A stretch of 8,106 bases of DNA from an archaeon. GTDB lineage: Archaea > Nanobdellota > Nanobdellia > Pacearchaeales > GW2011-AR1. The notes under the pieces were generated by a model. It made no database searches. It was not told the DNA's origin and saw nothing but the letters and a program-made list of their open reading frames with translations. This document shows, piece after piece, positions 1 to 6,079 of the stretch (position 1 is its first letter; each line of letters begins with the position of its first letter). The position numbers and the translations under genes were made by a program. The stretch is taken from assembly GCA_030593225.1 (NCBI GenBank), contig JAUVHP010000051.1, forward strand, positions 1 through 8,106, in the 5' to 3' direction.

Positions 1-20
1 AAAAGAGGTGATAGAATATT

Positions 21-46
21 AAACATATAATTCTATTTAAATGTTT
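21..46. repeat. Imperfect inverted repeat (hairpin-capable)
   Basis: Arms at 21-30 and 37-46 pair at nine of ten positions around a six-base loop. Short open frames running in from the left edge end at 22 and 30, so the hairpin could mark the 3' end of an upstream gene. No T-run follows it, so I do not call a terminator. Such A/T-only repeats arise easily by chance in this composition. Confidence 0.3.
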
Positions 47-66
47 CGGTCTGTTACTCTTGTAAA

Positions 67-114
67 ATGACAGCCCATTATTCTGCCAAAGTAGTATGGG
101 ATGACACCCTATTC
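67..114. repeat. Imperfect direct repeat pair with internal stem, upstream of scpA
   Basis: ATGACA, CCC and TATTC occur in the same order at 67-83 and again at 101-114, the first copy carrying three extra bases. Between them CCCAT (74-78) can pair with ATGGG (96-100), and the same GGG could instead pair with CCC at 107-109. The stretch is richer in G and C than the surrounding non-coding DNA and lies just before the scpA TATA box. It could be a regulator site for scpA or the end of a small RNA from upstream. Neither can be decided here. Confidence 0.35.
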
Positions 115-120
115 AAACGT

Positions 121-137
121 AAAAAGTATTATAAAAC
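121..137 (+). promoter_or_regulatory. scpA core promoter (BRE/TATA-like), leaderless
   Basis: An A-run followed by TATTATAAAA (127-136) has its centre about 25 bases before the ATG at 156. Archaeal transcription starts roughly 25 bases after the TATA centre, so the predicted mRNA begins at or next to the start codon. The sequence before the ATG is T-rich and has no Shine-Dalgarno motif, which agrees with leaderless translation. Confidence 0.55.
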
Positions 138-155
138 TTCCCATCATTTATTTTT

Positions 156-944
156 ATGGAAGGTGAAAAATCTAATTTTCAACAAAACCAAGTTCATGAT
201 TTATTATTTAGTCGTGAAATTGGCTGGAAAGATGTAATCTATGATTTAATCAACACAGAACAACTTGACCCATGGAATGTAAATATAATTCTTTTAACAG
301 ACAAATACCTAGAAAAAATAAATAATTTAGAGGAAACAGATTTTTTTATTTCAAGTAAAGTTTTGTTAGCTGCTGCACTTTTGCTAAGAATAAAATCAGA
401 AATTTTACTCAACAAATACATAAAAAGCATTGATGAAATTCTTTTTGGAAAAAAACAAGAAAAAAAATATTCTATGGAAAGAATAGAATTAGACGAAGAA
501 ATTCCAGAACTCATTCCAAGAAGCCCTATGCCTCGGTTTAGAAAAGTAACATTAAAAGAACTAATAGAGTCCCTTAACAAAGCAATAATAACTGAAAACA
601 GAAGAATAAAAAAAACAATTATCCACAAAAACGCATTAAGAGAATCTTCAATTTCTTTGCCAAAAGGAAAAATAAGTATAAAATATCAAATAAAAGAAAT
701 ATATAAAAATCTTTACATACATTTTGAAAATAACAAACATAAAACAAAAGTTCCTTTTAGTGAATTTGTAAAACAAACAAAAGAAGAAAAAATCAATTCA
801 TTTTCATCATTACTTCATTTAGATAATCAAAACAAAATCTGGCTAGAACAAGAAAAACATTTTGGAGAAATTCATATTTGGCTAAAACACATTTATTTAA
901 AACACAACCCAGACCCATTACAAGAATTGATGGAAGAAGATTAA
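156..944 (+). CDS. scpA: Segregation and condensation protein A (ScpA, kleisin)
   Basis: This is the kleisin subunit of the prokaryotic SMC complex, which bridges the Smc heads and helps compact and segregate the chromosome. The 262-aa protein carries the ScpA signature at about residues 27-85: an acidic helix, then LDPWNVNIILLTDKYLE, then a hydrophobic segment reading SSKVLLAAALLLRIKSEILL. A charged linker follows (about 95-125), with the proline-rich stretch PELIPRSPMPRF at 117-128 leading into a C-terminal region (about 130-262) of the size expected for the Smc-head-binding winged helix. It ends in an acidic tail. The length is normal for archaeal ScpA. No scpB lies in the window; smc often sits next to scpA in archaea and could be just left of the edge, but nothing here shows it. 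It converges on the next gene with seven bases between stops. Confidence 0.93.
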   Translation: MEGEKSNFQQNQVHDLLFSREIGWKDVIYDLINTEQLDPWNVNIILLTDKYLEKINNLEETDFFISSKVLLAAALLLRIKSEILLNKYIKSIDEILFGKKQEKKYSMERIELDEEIPELIPRSPMPRFRKVTLKELIESLNKAIITENRRIKKTIIHKNALRESSISLPKGKISIKYQIKEIYKNLYIHFENNKHKTKVPFSEFVKQTKEEKINSFSSLLHLDNQNKIWLEQEKHFGEIHIWLKHIYLKHNPDPLQELMEED

Positions 945-953
945 TTTTAATCT
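938..953. repeat. Inverted repeat spanning two convergent stop codons
   Basis: AGATTAA (938-944) and TTAATCT (947-953) are perfect seven-base arms around TT. The left arm contains the TAA stop of scpA, and the right arm contains two bases of the facing gene's TAG. The symmetry could help end transcription in both directions, but a stem of A/T pairs is weak and may be chance. Confidence 0.3.
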
Positions 954-2727
954 AAAAAGTTCTTGAAAAATAAAGTTTTACATTTTCAATCCCCATTTCA
1001 TTTACCATAGGTTCTAACTCTAAATTTATATTCCAACCTTTTTTTACTCCAGATATTTCTAAACTTTTGCTTTCACCATATCCTCCTAAATGCGAATTAA
1101 TTTCAGAATTAAATTTCATTTGAAAAGAAGGTAACCCAATTTTTAAATAATTTCCTTGTTTATTTTCTCCATTAATTTGTCCTAATTCAATATATGATTT
1201 ATTTGAAAAACCAACAACACCCCCAAATTTTCTTGTTTTATCTTTTTCAGAATAAGTAAGAAATACCCCATTTAATTCTCTTAATAAATCTGTATGTAAT
1301 TTAGATTCAAGATATTTTTCAATAGGATTAATTGTCTGTTTAATTTTTTCTTTAAAATAATCATAAAAAGGATTATTTTTATTTCCAATAATTGTAAAAA
1401 AAGTTTCATAATTTCCTTTATGGTTTAATTTTGAATTTAAATATGGATTTTTTAATAACATTCCAAATTGATTATTTTCCTTAGAATAATTTGTTATTGA
1501 ACCAAACAATGAAACTGAAGTTTTAATTTTTGGCATAAAAATTGTATCTTTTATATGTGATAATCCATAAAACACTTTTGCTTTAAAACGATTTGTAACA
1601 ATTTCATAATTATCTATTTTTTCGATTTCTTCTCCATTTGAATTTAAAATAATTTTTTCCTCATACAATTTTATTTTTTCTTTAATCTCGTCTTGACTAA
1701 CCCCAGCCATAAATAATAAATTTTCTAAATCTAAAATTCCATAAGCTAATTGCGAATCTCTTTTTTTTATGGATTCATATTCTTTTTTTATTGTTGTATT
1801 ACTCATTAAAATTGTTTCAAAATCTGCCTCAAGATTTAAAATAAATCTTGCATCATAACTAATTTTTTCTATTTCTGATATTTTTTGTAAGACCCCAAAA
1901 GTTAATGAATTTTGTCTGAATTGCCAAAACTCTTCAATTGATTTAAGAAGAGAATAATTATAACCAATTTTTCCATAAATATTTCCTTCAAAAGATTCAC
2001 CAGTAATAATTAAATCTTCAATAGAAATTGATTTATTCCAATCAGCACCAATTTCAAAATACGCTTCTGCATTGGCTAAAGCTTTGACATTTGTTCCATG
2101 AATAAGTTCAAATTCTAAACCTTTCTGATTTTGAAAAATTTGAGTTGTTAATATGCTACTTGTTAATTCTGCAGTTCCCAATAAATTTATTTGATAATTA
2201 TAAAAATTTTCCCCCTCACTTGTTTCTGAAATACTATCAAATGCTTTAGCAAACTCAATGATTTCTCTAATTGTAGTATTAGTTTTTTCAGATAAAACAA
2301 CATCTTCCAAAGGCATACCCTCTGAAATTTTAATAAAAATATCTATTACTTTTTCATTTGAAAATACATCAATCCCCTCTTTAAAAAAATTAGATATAGA
2401 AACTTTTTCATCATTTTTATTTTTAATTGTAGCTTCTCCATCCTCCATATCCCATTTAAATGAAGAATCTTTTATTTTAAGAATTTTCTCAGATTCTTTA
2501 AATATAAGTCCACGAGAAAACCAATATCCTTTAGAATATTGAAAACTTGTTTCAGATTCTTTAATTACATGCTCAGAATATTTTTCTGGTTTTAATGGAA
2601 TTTGGTCAAAAGAAAATGAATTTTCTTTAGTATATGCTAAAGAATTAAATGCAAAAGTAGAAAGTGCCACTGCAATAGGAATAATTTTTTTGAAATTATT
2701 CTTTAATTTTGAAGTTATATTTTTCAT
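952..2727 (-). CDS. Large exported protein of unknown function, cysteine-free, beta-rich
   Basis: I recognise no known family. The 591-aa protein starts with a typical Sec signal peptide: a lysine-rich N-terminus, the hydrophobic core IIPIAVALSTFAF and a likely cleavage after SLA (residue 31). The mature chain has no cysteine and no further membrane helix, so it is probably secreted or held at the surface by contacts. Amphipathic alternating stretches such as KAKVFYGLSHI, KFGGVVGFSNKSYIELGQ and NYLKIGLPSFQMKFNSEI, many glycines and asparagines, and the end LYFSRTF suggest extensive beta structure. Two charged helical segments interrupt it (about 310-360 and 455-485). A TTG in frame at 2745 is possible, but the ATG at 2727 places the signal peptide correctly. 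The gene is divergent from the AlbA_2 membrane protein, and the two share a symmetric promoter region. Export is well supported; function is unknown. Confidence 0.75.
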   Translation of the reverse strand: MKNITSKLKNNFKKIIPIAVALSTFAFNSLAYTKENSFSFDQIPLKPEKYSEHVIKESETSFQYSKGYWFSRGLIFKESEKILKIKDSSFKWDMEDGEATIKNKNDEKVSISNFFKEGIDVFSNEKVIDIFIKISEGMPLEDVVLSEKTNTTIREIIEFAKAFDSISETSEGENFYNYQINLLGTAELTSSILTTQIFQNQKGLEFELIHGTNVKALANAEAYFEIGADWNKSISIEDLIITGESFEGNIYGKIGYNYSLLKSIEEFWQFRQNSLTFGVLQKISEIEKISYDARFILNLEADFETILMSNTTIKKEYESIKKRDSQLAYGILDLENLLFMAGVSQDEIKEKIKLYEEKIILNSNGEEIEKIDNYEIVTNRFKAKVFYGLSHIKDTIFMPKIKTSVSLFGSITNYSKENNQFGMLLKNPYLNSKLNHKGNYETFFTIIGNKNNPFYDYFKEKIKQTINPIEKYLESKLHTDLLRELNGVFLTYSEKDKTRKFGGVVGFSNKSYIELGQINGENKQGNYLKIGLPSFQMKFNSEINSHLGGYGESKSLEISGVKKGWNINLELEPMVNEMGIENVKLYFSRTF

Positions 2728-2832
2728 ATAGCTTACTAAAATCAAATATTATTTTTTTATAAAGATTTATACATAATAGTTTAATCATAAATTTATATAA
2801 AAATCTTTAAATCTAGTTTTTTTTATTAATAT
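2728..2832. promoter_or_regulatory. Divergent promoter region with 19-bp inverted motif
   Basis: This 105-bp gap serves two genes facing away from each other. Bases 2758-2776 and 2793-2811 form an inverted repeat matching at 16 of 19 positions, including the perfect core AAAGATTT / AAATCTTT. Each arm, read towards its own gene, gives a TATA-like box running into AAATCTTT: TATATAAAAATCTTT rightward and TGTATAAATCTTT leftward. The rightward TATA box (2792-2802) is centred about 36 bases before the ATG at 2833, giving a leader of about 10 bases. For the leftward gene either the arm itself or CTTTATAAAA (2756-2765) could be the TATA box. The shared layout suggests common basal or regulatory control. 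Confidence 0.5.
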
Positions 2833-3951
2833 ATGTTTTTAGATTTAATAAAAGACAGTTCTGCGAAAATCAAAGACCCTTTGTCAATTGCAATAAAAAT
2901 AATTTTAATATTCGCAATTATTAATTCTTATTATTACCAAACATGGCATGTTTTATTTGTAAATATTCTTTTACTTTTTCTTGTGTTTCTTCCATATTTT
3001 ATGCAAAAAAATTACAAAATTTATATTCCAGGAGAATTTGAATTCACAATTCTTCTTTTTATAATAATCAGTTTTTTCTTAGGAAACATAAGAGGACTAA
3101 TAATTCAAATATTTTTAGGAGCAACACTAGGTTTTATCGGCTTTATGATAATGTTCATCTTGTATTCTAACAACAAAATAAAAACCAACCATTCACTTAT
3201 AGCAATTTTCGCATTTTGTTTTTCAGTTTCTTTAGGAGTAATTCTAGAACTTGCAAAATATTTTACCAAACTTTTTTTATCATACACATTTTACGCTTCA
3301 AATTATATTTTCACAATGCAAAGTCTTTTCCTTATTTCTTTAGGTGCATTATTTTCTTCAACAATGGGATATATTTACTTAAAAACAAATAAAAAAACAC
3401 CATTAAACTTTTTTATGAAAAGGTTTGTCAAAAGAAATCCTAATTTATTTATACAGCAAATAGATTCTCCAGAAGAAATTTTAGAATTAATTAAAGAGGG
3501 TGAAAAAAGAAATTTGGAATTTAAATCAACACTTAGAATTAATCTTCACACAAAAGAAATAGACAAAAAAATTGAACTTTCTGTTTTAAAAACAATTGCA
3601 GGATTTCTTAATTCAAAAGGCGGGACTCTTTTAGTTGGAATAAATGACGAGGGAAAAATAATTGGAATAGAAAAAGACAATTTTGCAAACAAAGATAGAT
3701 TTAATTTACATTTTACAAATTTAGTAAAACAATACATTGGGAAAAAACATTTTTCATTTTTAAATTTTGAGTTAGTGCAAATTGAAGATAAACATGTTTT
3801 GAAAGTTGATTGCTTCAAAAGTAACAAACCAATATTTTTAAGAATTGAAGGAAGAGAAGAATTTTATATTCGTGCAGGTTCTGAAACAATCCAAATTTCT
3901 GGAAGCGAGTTAGTTGAATATATTGGGGAAAGGTTTAGAAGGAAAGGTTAA
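2833..3951 (+). CDS. Multi-pass membrane protein with C-terminal AlbA_2 (Schlafen-type) domain
   Basis: The 372-aa protein has two parts. Residues about 16-185 hold roughly six hydrophobic segments (near 16-33, 38-56, 69-85, 88-111, 121-141 and 160-183). The order, with GVILELAKYF near the fifth segment and a glycine-rich sixth ending GYIYLK, recalls YjdF/DUF2238 membrane proteins, though this link is only suggestive. After a basic linker, residues 214-368 match the AlbA_2 domain (PF04326): ELIKEGEKRNLEFKSTLR, then TIAGFLNSKGGTLLVGIND and GKIIGIEKDNF, ending EFYIRAGSETIQISGSEL. AlbA_2 domains occur in Schlafen-like nucleic-acid-associated proteins and are often fused to helicase or winged-helix domains; none is present here. 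The inferred arrangement is a cytoplasmic AlbA_2 domain held at the membrane. No SD is visible. Substrate and role are unknown. Confidence 0.82.
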   Translation: MFLDLIKDSSAKIKDPLSIAIKIILIFAIINSYYYQTWHVLFVNILLLFLVFLPYFMQKNYKIYIPGEFEFTILLFIIISFFLGNIRGLIIQIFLGATLGFIGFMIMFILYSNNKIKTNHSLIAIFAFCFSVSLGVILELAKYFTKLFLSYTFYASNYIFTMQSLFLISLGALFSSTMGYIYLKTNKKTPLNFFMKRFVKRNPNLFIQQIDSPEEILELIKEGEKRNLEFKSTLRINLHTKEIDKKIELSVLKTIAGFLNSKGGTLLVGINDEGKIIGIEKDNFANKDRFNLHFTNLVKQYIGKKHFSFLNFELVQIEDKHVLKVDCFKSNKPIFLRIEGREEFYIRAGSETIQISGSELVEYIGERFRRKG

Positions 3952-3974
3952 AAACTTTCTCATCTCTTTTTTTC
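3946..3974 (+). promoter_or_regulatory. Possible dph6 promoter and T-run
   Basis: GGTTAAAAAC, overlapping the stop codon of the preceding gene, is centred about 25 bases before the ATG at 3976 and could act as a weak TATA box for a leaderless message. A seven-T run at 3967-3973 could also end transcripts from the preceding gene, as T-runs do in archaea. If it is only a terminator, dph6 would still need its own promoter. No SD precedes the start. Confidence 0.35.
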
Positions 3975-3975
3975 T

Positions 3976-4641
3976 ATGAAATGTGCTGTATTATTTTCAG
4001 GAGGAAAAGATTCTTGTTACTCTGGGTATTTAGCAAAAAAACAAGGTTATGAATTAGCTTGTCTTATTACAATTTACTCAGAAAACCAAGACAGTTACAT
4101 GTTCCATACGCCTTCAATTGACAAAACAAAAAAGCAAGCAGAAGTTATGAATATTCCTTTAATAACTGATACAACAAAAGGAGAAAAAGAAATTGAATTA
4201 GAGGATTTGGAAAGAGCAATTAAAAAAGCAAAAGACAAATACAAAATTGATACCTTAGTTACAGGTGCGTTGTATTCAGAATACCAGACCTCGCGAATTC
4301 AAAAAATCTGCGATAAATTAAATCTAAAATGTTTTAATCCATTGTGGCACAAAAACGAAATTGAATATTTGAATGAATTAATAGAAAATAAATTTAAAAT
4401 AATAATTACTGGAGTTGCCGCGTTTCCACTTGACAAATCCTGGCTTGGTCGAGAAATTAATAAAGAATTCATTGAGGACGTTACAGAGTTAGAAAAAAAA
4501 TATAAAATACATCCAGCAGGCGAAGGTGGAGAATTTGAAACATTTGTTCTAGATTGTCCTTTGTTTGAAAAACCATTAGAGATTAAAGATAAGAAAATTA
4601 GTGGGGAAAGGAATAGTTGGAGGATGGAGATAGAGGTTTAA
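3976..4641 (+). CDS. dph6: Diphthine-ammonia ligase-like ATP pyrophosphatase (Dph6 family)
   Basis: This N-type ATP pyrophosphatase is predicted to carry out the last step of diphthamide synthesis, the ATP-dependent amidation of diphthine on elongation factor 2. The 221-aa length fits the single-domain archaeal form. The PP-loop SGGKDS lies at residues 8-13. Further family motifs follow: SENQDSYMFHTPSI (35-48), TGALYSEYQTSRI (96-108), NPLWH (121-125), LDKSWLGRE (152-160) and the C-terminal HPAGEGGEFETFVLDCPLF (179-197), which is highly characteristic. None of these motif residues looks broken. Archaeal paralogues of this family are not all experimentally tested, so the exact substrate is inferred from the family. 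It follows the AlbA_2 gene by 24 bases on the same strand, with no obvious functional link. Confidence 0.9.
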   Translation: MKCAVLFSGGKDSCYSGYLAKKQGYELACLITIYSENQDSYMFHTPSIDKTKKQAEVMNIPLITDTTKGEKEIELEDLERAIKKAKDKYKIDTLVTGALYSEYQTSRIQKICDKLNLKCFNPLWHKNEIEYLNELIENKFKIIITGVAAFPLDKSWLGREINKEFIEDVTELEKKYKIHPAGEGGEFETFVLDCPLFEKPLEIKDKKISGERNSWRMEIEV

Positions 4642-4655
4642 TACTTGCAATTACC

Positions 4656-4680
4656 TTTTTATATAAAGACGTCTTTAGGG
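4656..4680 (+). promoter_or_regulatory. TATA box overlapped by a perfect 14-bp palindrome (candidate operator)
   Basis: TTTTTATATAAA (4656-4667) is a strong TATA box centred about 23 bases before the ATG at 4685. Overlapping its end is TAAAGACGTCTTTA (4664-4677), identical to its own reverse complement. A dimeric repressor bound there would block TBP/TFB or the polymerase, the usual arrangement for self-repressed toxin-antitoxin operons. GGGAG follows at 4678-4682, very close to the start codon. It may serve as a ribosome binding site if transcription begins upstream of the predicted position. Confidence 0.6.
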
Positions 4681-4684
4681 AGAT

Positions 4685-5014
4685 ATGTTGAGTAAAACTA
4701 AAATTAAAAAAAAGGTAGATGCTGAAGAATTTTTAGATTTTGTTAAAGAATATAAAATAGAAAATATAGAATGCACTTCACATACTTTTTTTAGATTAAG
4801 TGAAAAACAAAGAAAAATTTATACTTGTAATGAATTAAAAAAGATATTAACACAAGAAAAACCCTTTTTAGTTGGTGTGCAATATAATGAAAATTATGCG
4901 GTCTTTTGCAAATACAATAACAAAAATCTTAAAATGATAATAAGTCTTGGAAGTAGAAAGATTAAAATAGTTACCTTTTATTTTATAGAAGAATGGCAAA
5001 TACCAAAGATATGA
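4685..5014 (+). CDS. DUF4258-like small protein, putative toxin
   Basis: This 109-aa basic protein resembles the DUF4258 family, which is predicted to include RelE/BrnT-like toxins. The visible pattern is SHTFFRLSEKQR (32-43), corresponding to the H...R start of that family. A helix about residues 47-58 follows, then a beta hairpin FLVGVQYNENYAVFCKYN (61-78), then LKMIISL and IKIVTFYF (82-100). H33 and R37 are the candidate key residues. The first 30 residues are a lysine-rich helix. It is the first gene after a palindromic promoter, and its TGA stop overlaps an ATG of the DUF2283-like gene as ATGA. DUF4258/DUF2283 pairs are known as predicted toxin-antitoxin systems. The family match is from pattern memory and moderately secure; toxicity is inferred. 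Confidence 0.65.
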   Translation: MLSKTKIKKKVDAEEFLDFVKEYKIENIECTSHTFFRLSEKQRKIYTCNELKKILTQEKPFLVGVQYNENYAVFCKYNNKNLKMIISLGSRKIKIVTFYFIEEWQIPKI

Positions 5015-5382
5015 AACCGCGACATTTAGAAGGAAAAGGAGAAATGGATTATGATTATGTAAATGATATTCTATTTTTTAAAATAAAGAACAGAGAATAT
5101 TCTTTTTCAATTGAATTTCAAAATATGGTTATAGATATTGATAAAGAGATGTTTATAACAGGTATACAAATTTTTGAGGCTTCTAAATTTTTAAGTATGT
5201 CTAAGATAAATTTAAGAGAAATTCCAAAATGGAAATTTGATACAAAGATTGAAAATAATATAATTGAACTTCGTTTGAATTATCAACTTAAAGTAAGAAA
5301 CAAAATTTTTGAAAAAAACCCAATAATAATTCAAGAAAATAAATCTGAAAATTTGAGTTCACAGGTTGTGCATAGTATTTAG
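5011..5382 (+). CDS. DUF2283-like protein, putative antitoxin
   Basis: The N-terminal half follows the DUF2283 pattern: MDYDYVNDILFFKIKN, then MVIDIDKEMFITGIQIFEASKFLSM, corresponding to the usual YD..aD.lYi ... vvDlD..g...GIEI..AS. About 60 residues follow, with an extended charged segment and a polar tail; DUF2283 proteins are usually nearer 60-70 aa, so this one has a C-terminal extension. Three starts are possible. ATG 4993 overlaps the upstream gene by 22 bases, ATG 5011 forms an ATGA stop-start overlap, and ATG 5044 begins where the family normally begins and follows GGAG closely. I prefer 5011 because of translational coupling. The gene ends four bases from a facing gene. The antitoxin role is inferred from pairing and the operator. 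Confidence 0.68.
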   Translation: MKPRHLEGKGEMDYDYVNDILFFKIKNREYSFSIEFQNMVIDIDKEMFITGIQIFEASKFLSMSKINLREIPKWKFDTKIENNIIELRLNYQLKVRNKIFEKNPIIIQENKSENLSSQVVHSI

Positions 5383-5386
5383 AAAA

Positions 5387-5500
5387 TTAAGCAACTCTTT
5401 TTATTTTTCCAAGTTTTAAATTTTCTAAACTTTTTTCAAACTGGCTTACTAAATCATTTTCAACTTTTTTTATAACAACAAAGTCTTTCATTTTTTCCAT
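5387..5500 (-). CDS. Small 37-aa protein, antitoxin-like
   Basis: This short ORF begins two bases after the stop of the nuclease-like gene and so is probably translated with it. Its translation begins MEKMKDFVVIKKVENDLVSQ and ends FEKSLENLKLGKIKRVA: a short beta-like start, an amphipathic helix, then a basic end. The end resembles the ALEDLKAGRVRR pattern I associate with small archaeal antitoxins, a similarity from memory only. A second ATG at 5491 could be the true start. No Shine-Dalgarno is visible, in keeping with coupling. It stops four bases from the facing DUF2283-like gene. Its small size means chance cannot be excluded, but position, spacing and composition favour a real gene. Confidence 0.5.
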   Translation of the reverse strand: MEKMKDFVVIKKVENDLVSQFEKSLENLKLGKIKRVA

Positions 5501-5502
5501 AT

Positions 5503-6042
5503 TTATTCTTTTTTTGGGATTAATTTTATTGCGTCTTCTAATACACTTTCTTCTAAATTAGGAAATAAATCTTTAATTCCTTTTTCAATATCTTTAAAAT
5601 TCCAATAATAATCGTCTGTTCTATTTTGTTCCATACGAGACATGTCATTTTTCACATCATTTAAATCAATAACAAAAAAATGAGGATACATTGTAGGATT
5701 AATAACAATTAATTTAGTTCCTTTCCAATATTCAGAATATCTTTTTAAGAAATCAATCTTATATTCTGATTTTCCATCCCGTTTATCAATAAAACCTCTA
5801 TATTTAACTTCAATAAAATGTGTATCTCCATTTGTTATATTATATGCAATAAAATCTGGCATAGATTTTATTTTTTCTGTAGTCGTATTTCTATTAGCTC
5901 TCACAGCCTTTCTCAATTCTTCGATATGATTTTCTACCCCAAATTTTACACATCTCCAATCAGGCATAGAATTAATCATCATTTCAATAATACTTTCTGC
6001 AATATTGCCTACTGCTTTTGATTTATTCCAATTATCTTCCAT
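5503..6042 (-). CDS. PD-(D/E)XK nuclease-like protein
   Basis: The 179-aa protein shows the layout of the restriction-endonuclease fold. A first helix reads GNIAESIIEMMI with E16. Then comes SMPDFIAYNI with D63 in a PD motif, then THFIEVKYRG with E78 and K80, giving the E...D...ExK active-site set. A beta strand TKLIVINP (109-116) and FFVIDLND (122-129) would complete the core sheet, and the acidic C-terminal helix ends in lysines. This predicts a metal-dependent DNA or RNA nuclease, but not its target. No methyltransferase or specificity subunit lies nearby, so a restriction-modification pair is not supported within the window. It has its own TATA box about 26 bases upstream and is followed after two bases by a 37-aa ORF. 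A Holliday-junction resolvase role is possible, but its typical motif arrangement is not evident. Confidence 0.7.
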   Translation of the reverse strand: MEDNWNKSKAVGNIAESIIEMMINSMPDWRCVKFGVENHIEELRKAVRANRNTTTEKIKSMPDFIAYNITNGDTHFIEVKYRGFIDKRDGKSEYKIDFLKRYSEYWKGTKLIVINPTMYPHFFVIDLNDVKNDMSRMEQNRTDDYYWNFKDIEKGIKDLFPNLEESVLEDAIKLIPKKE

Positions 6043-6063
6043 AAATAAATAAGAATTATTAAT

Positions 6064-6073
6064 CTTTTAAATT
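6064..6073 (-). promoter_or_regulatory. TATA box of the nuclease-like gene
   Basis: Reading on the minus strand, AATTTAAAAG is centred about 26 bases before the ATG at 6042, with no Shine-Dalgarno between. This predicts a leaderless message and separates the nuclease/small-ORF unit from the membrane-protein gene just upstream. Confidence 0.5.
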
Positions 6074-6079
6074 ATCTTG

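Noticed and set aside
1..30. Tail of an upstream gene, possibly smc
   Set aside because: Two short frames from the left edge end at 22 and 30, but six to nine codons are too few to identify any protein.
1..120. C/D-box or other small RNA upstream of scpA
   Set aside because: GTGATAG and ATGACA resemble C boxes only partly, and no CTGA D box is correctly placed on either strand.
239..628. Reverse-strand open frame inside scpA
   Set aside because: It lies wholly within the well-supported ScpA coding sequence and has no recognisable motif or promoter; AT-rich antisense of a lysine-rich gene gives such hydrophobic frames.
2258..2542. Plus-strand open frame inside the exported-protein gene
   Set aside because: Antisense of a coding region, serine/isoleucine-rich, with no promoter or homology signal.
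952..2727. Bacterial outer-membrane protein indicating a bacterial genome
   Set aside because: The ending is barrel-like, but ScpA, Dph6 and HisS types and the TATA-box layout all point to an archaeon.
2728..2745. TTG start adding six residues to the exported protein
   Set aside because: The ATG at 2727 puts lysines directly before the hydrophobic core, as signal peptides need, and fits the promoter spacing better.
3105..3827. Two reverse-strand frames inside the AlbA_2 gene
   Set aside because: Both overlap clear membrane and AlbA_2 coding sequence and show no domain of their own.
5818..6021. Plus-strand frame opposite the nuclease-like gene
   Set aside because: The minus-strand protein has a coherent active-site motif set; this frame is cysteine/isoleucine-rich antisense sequence.
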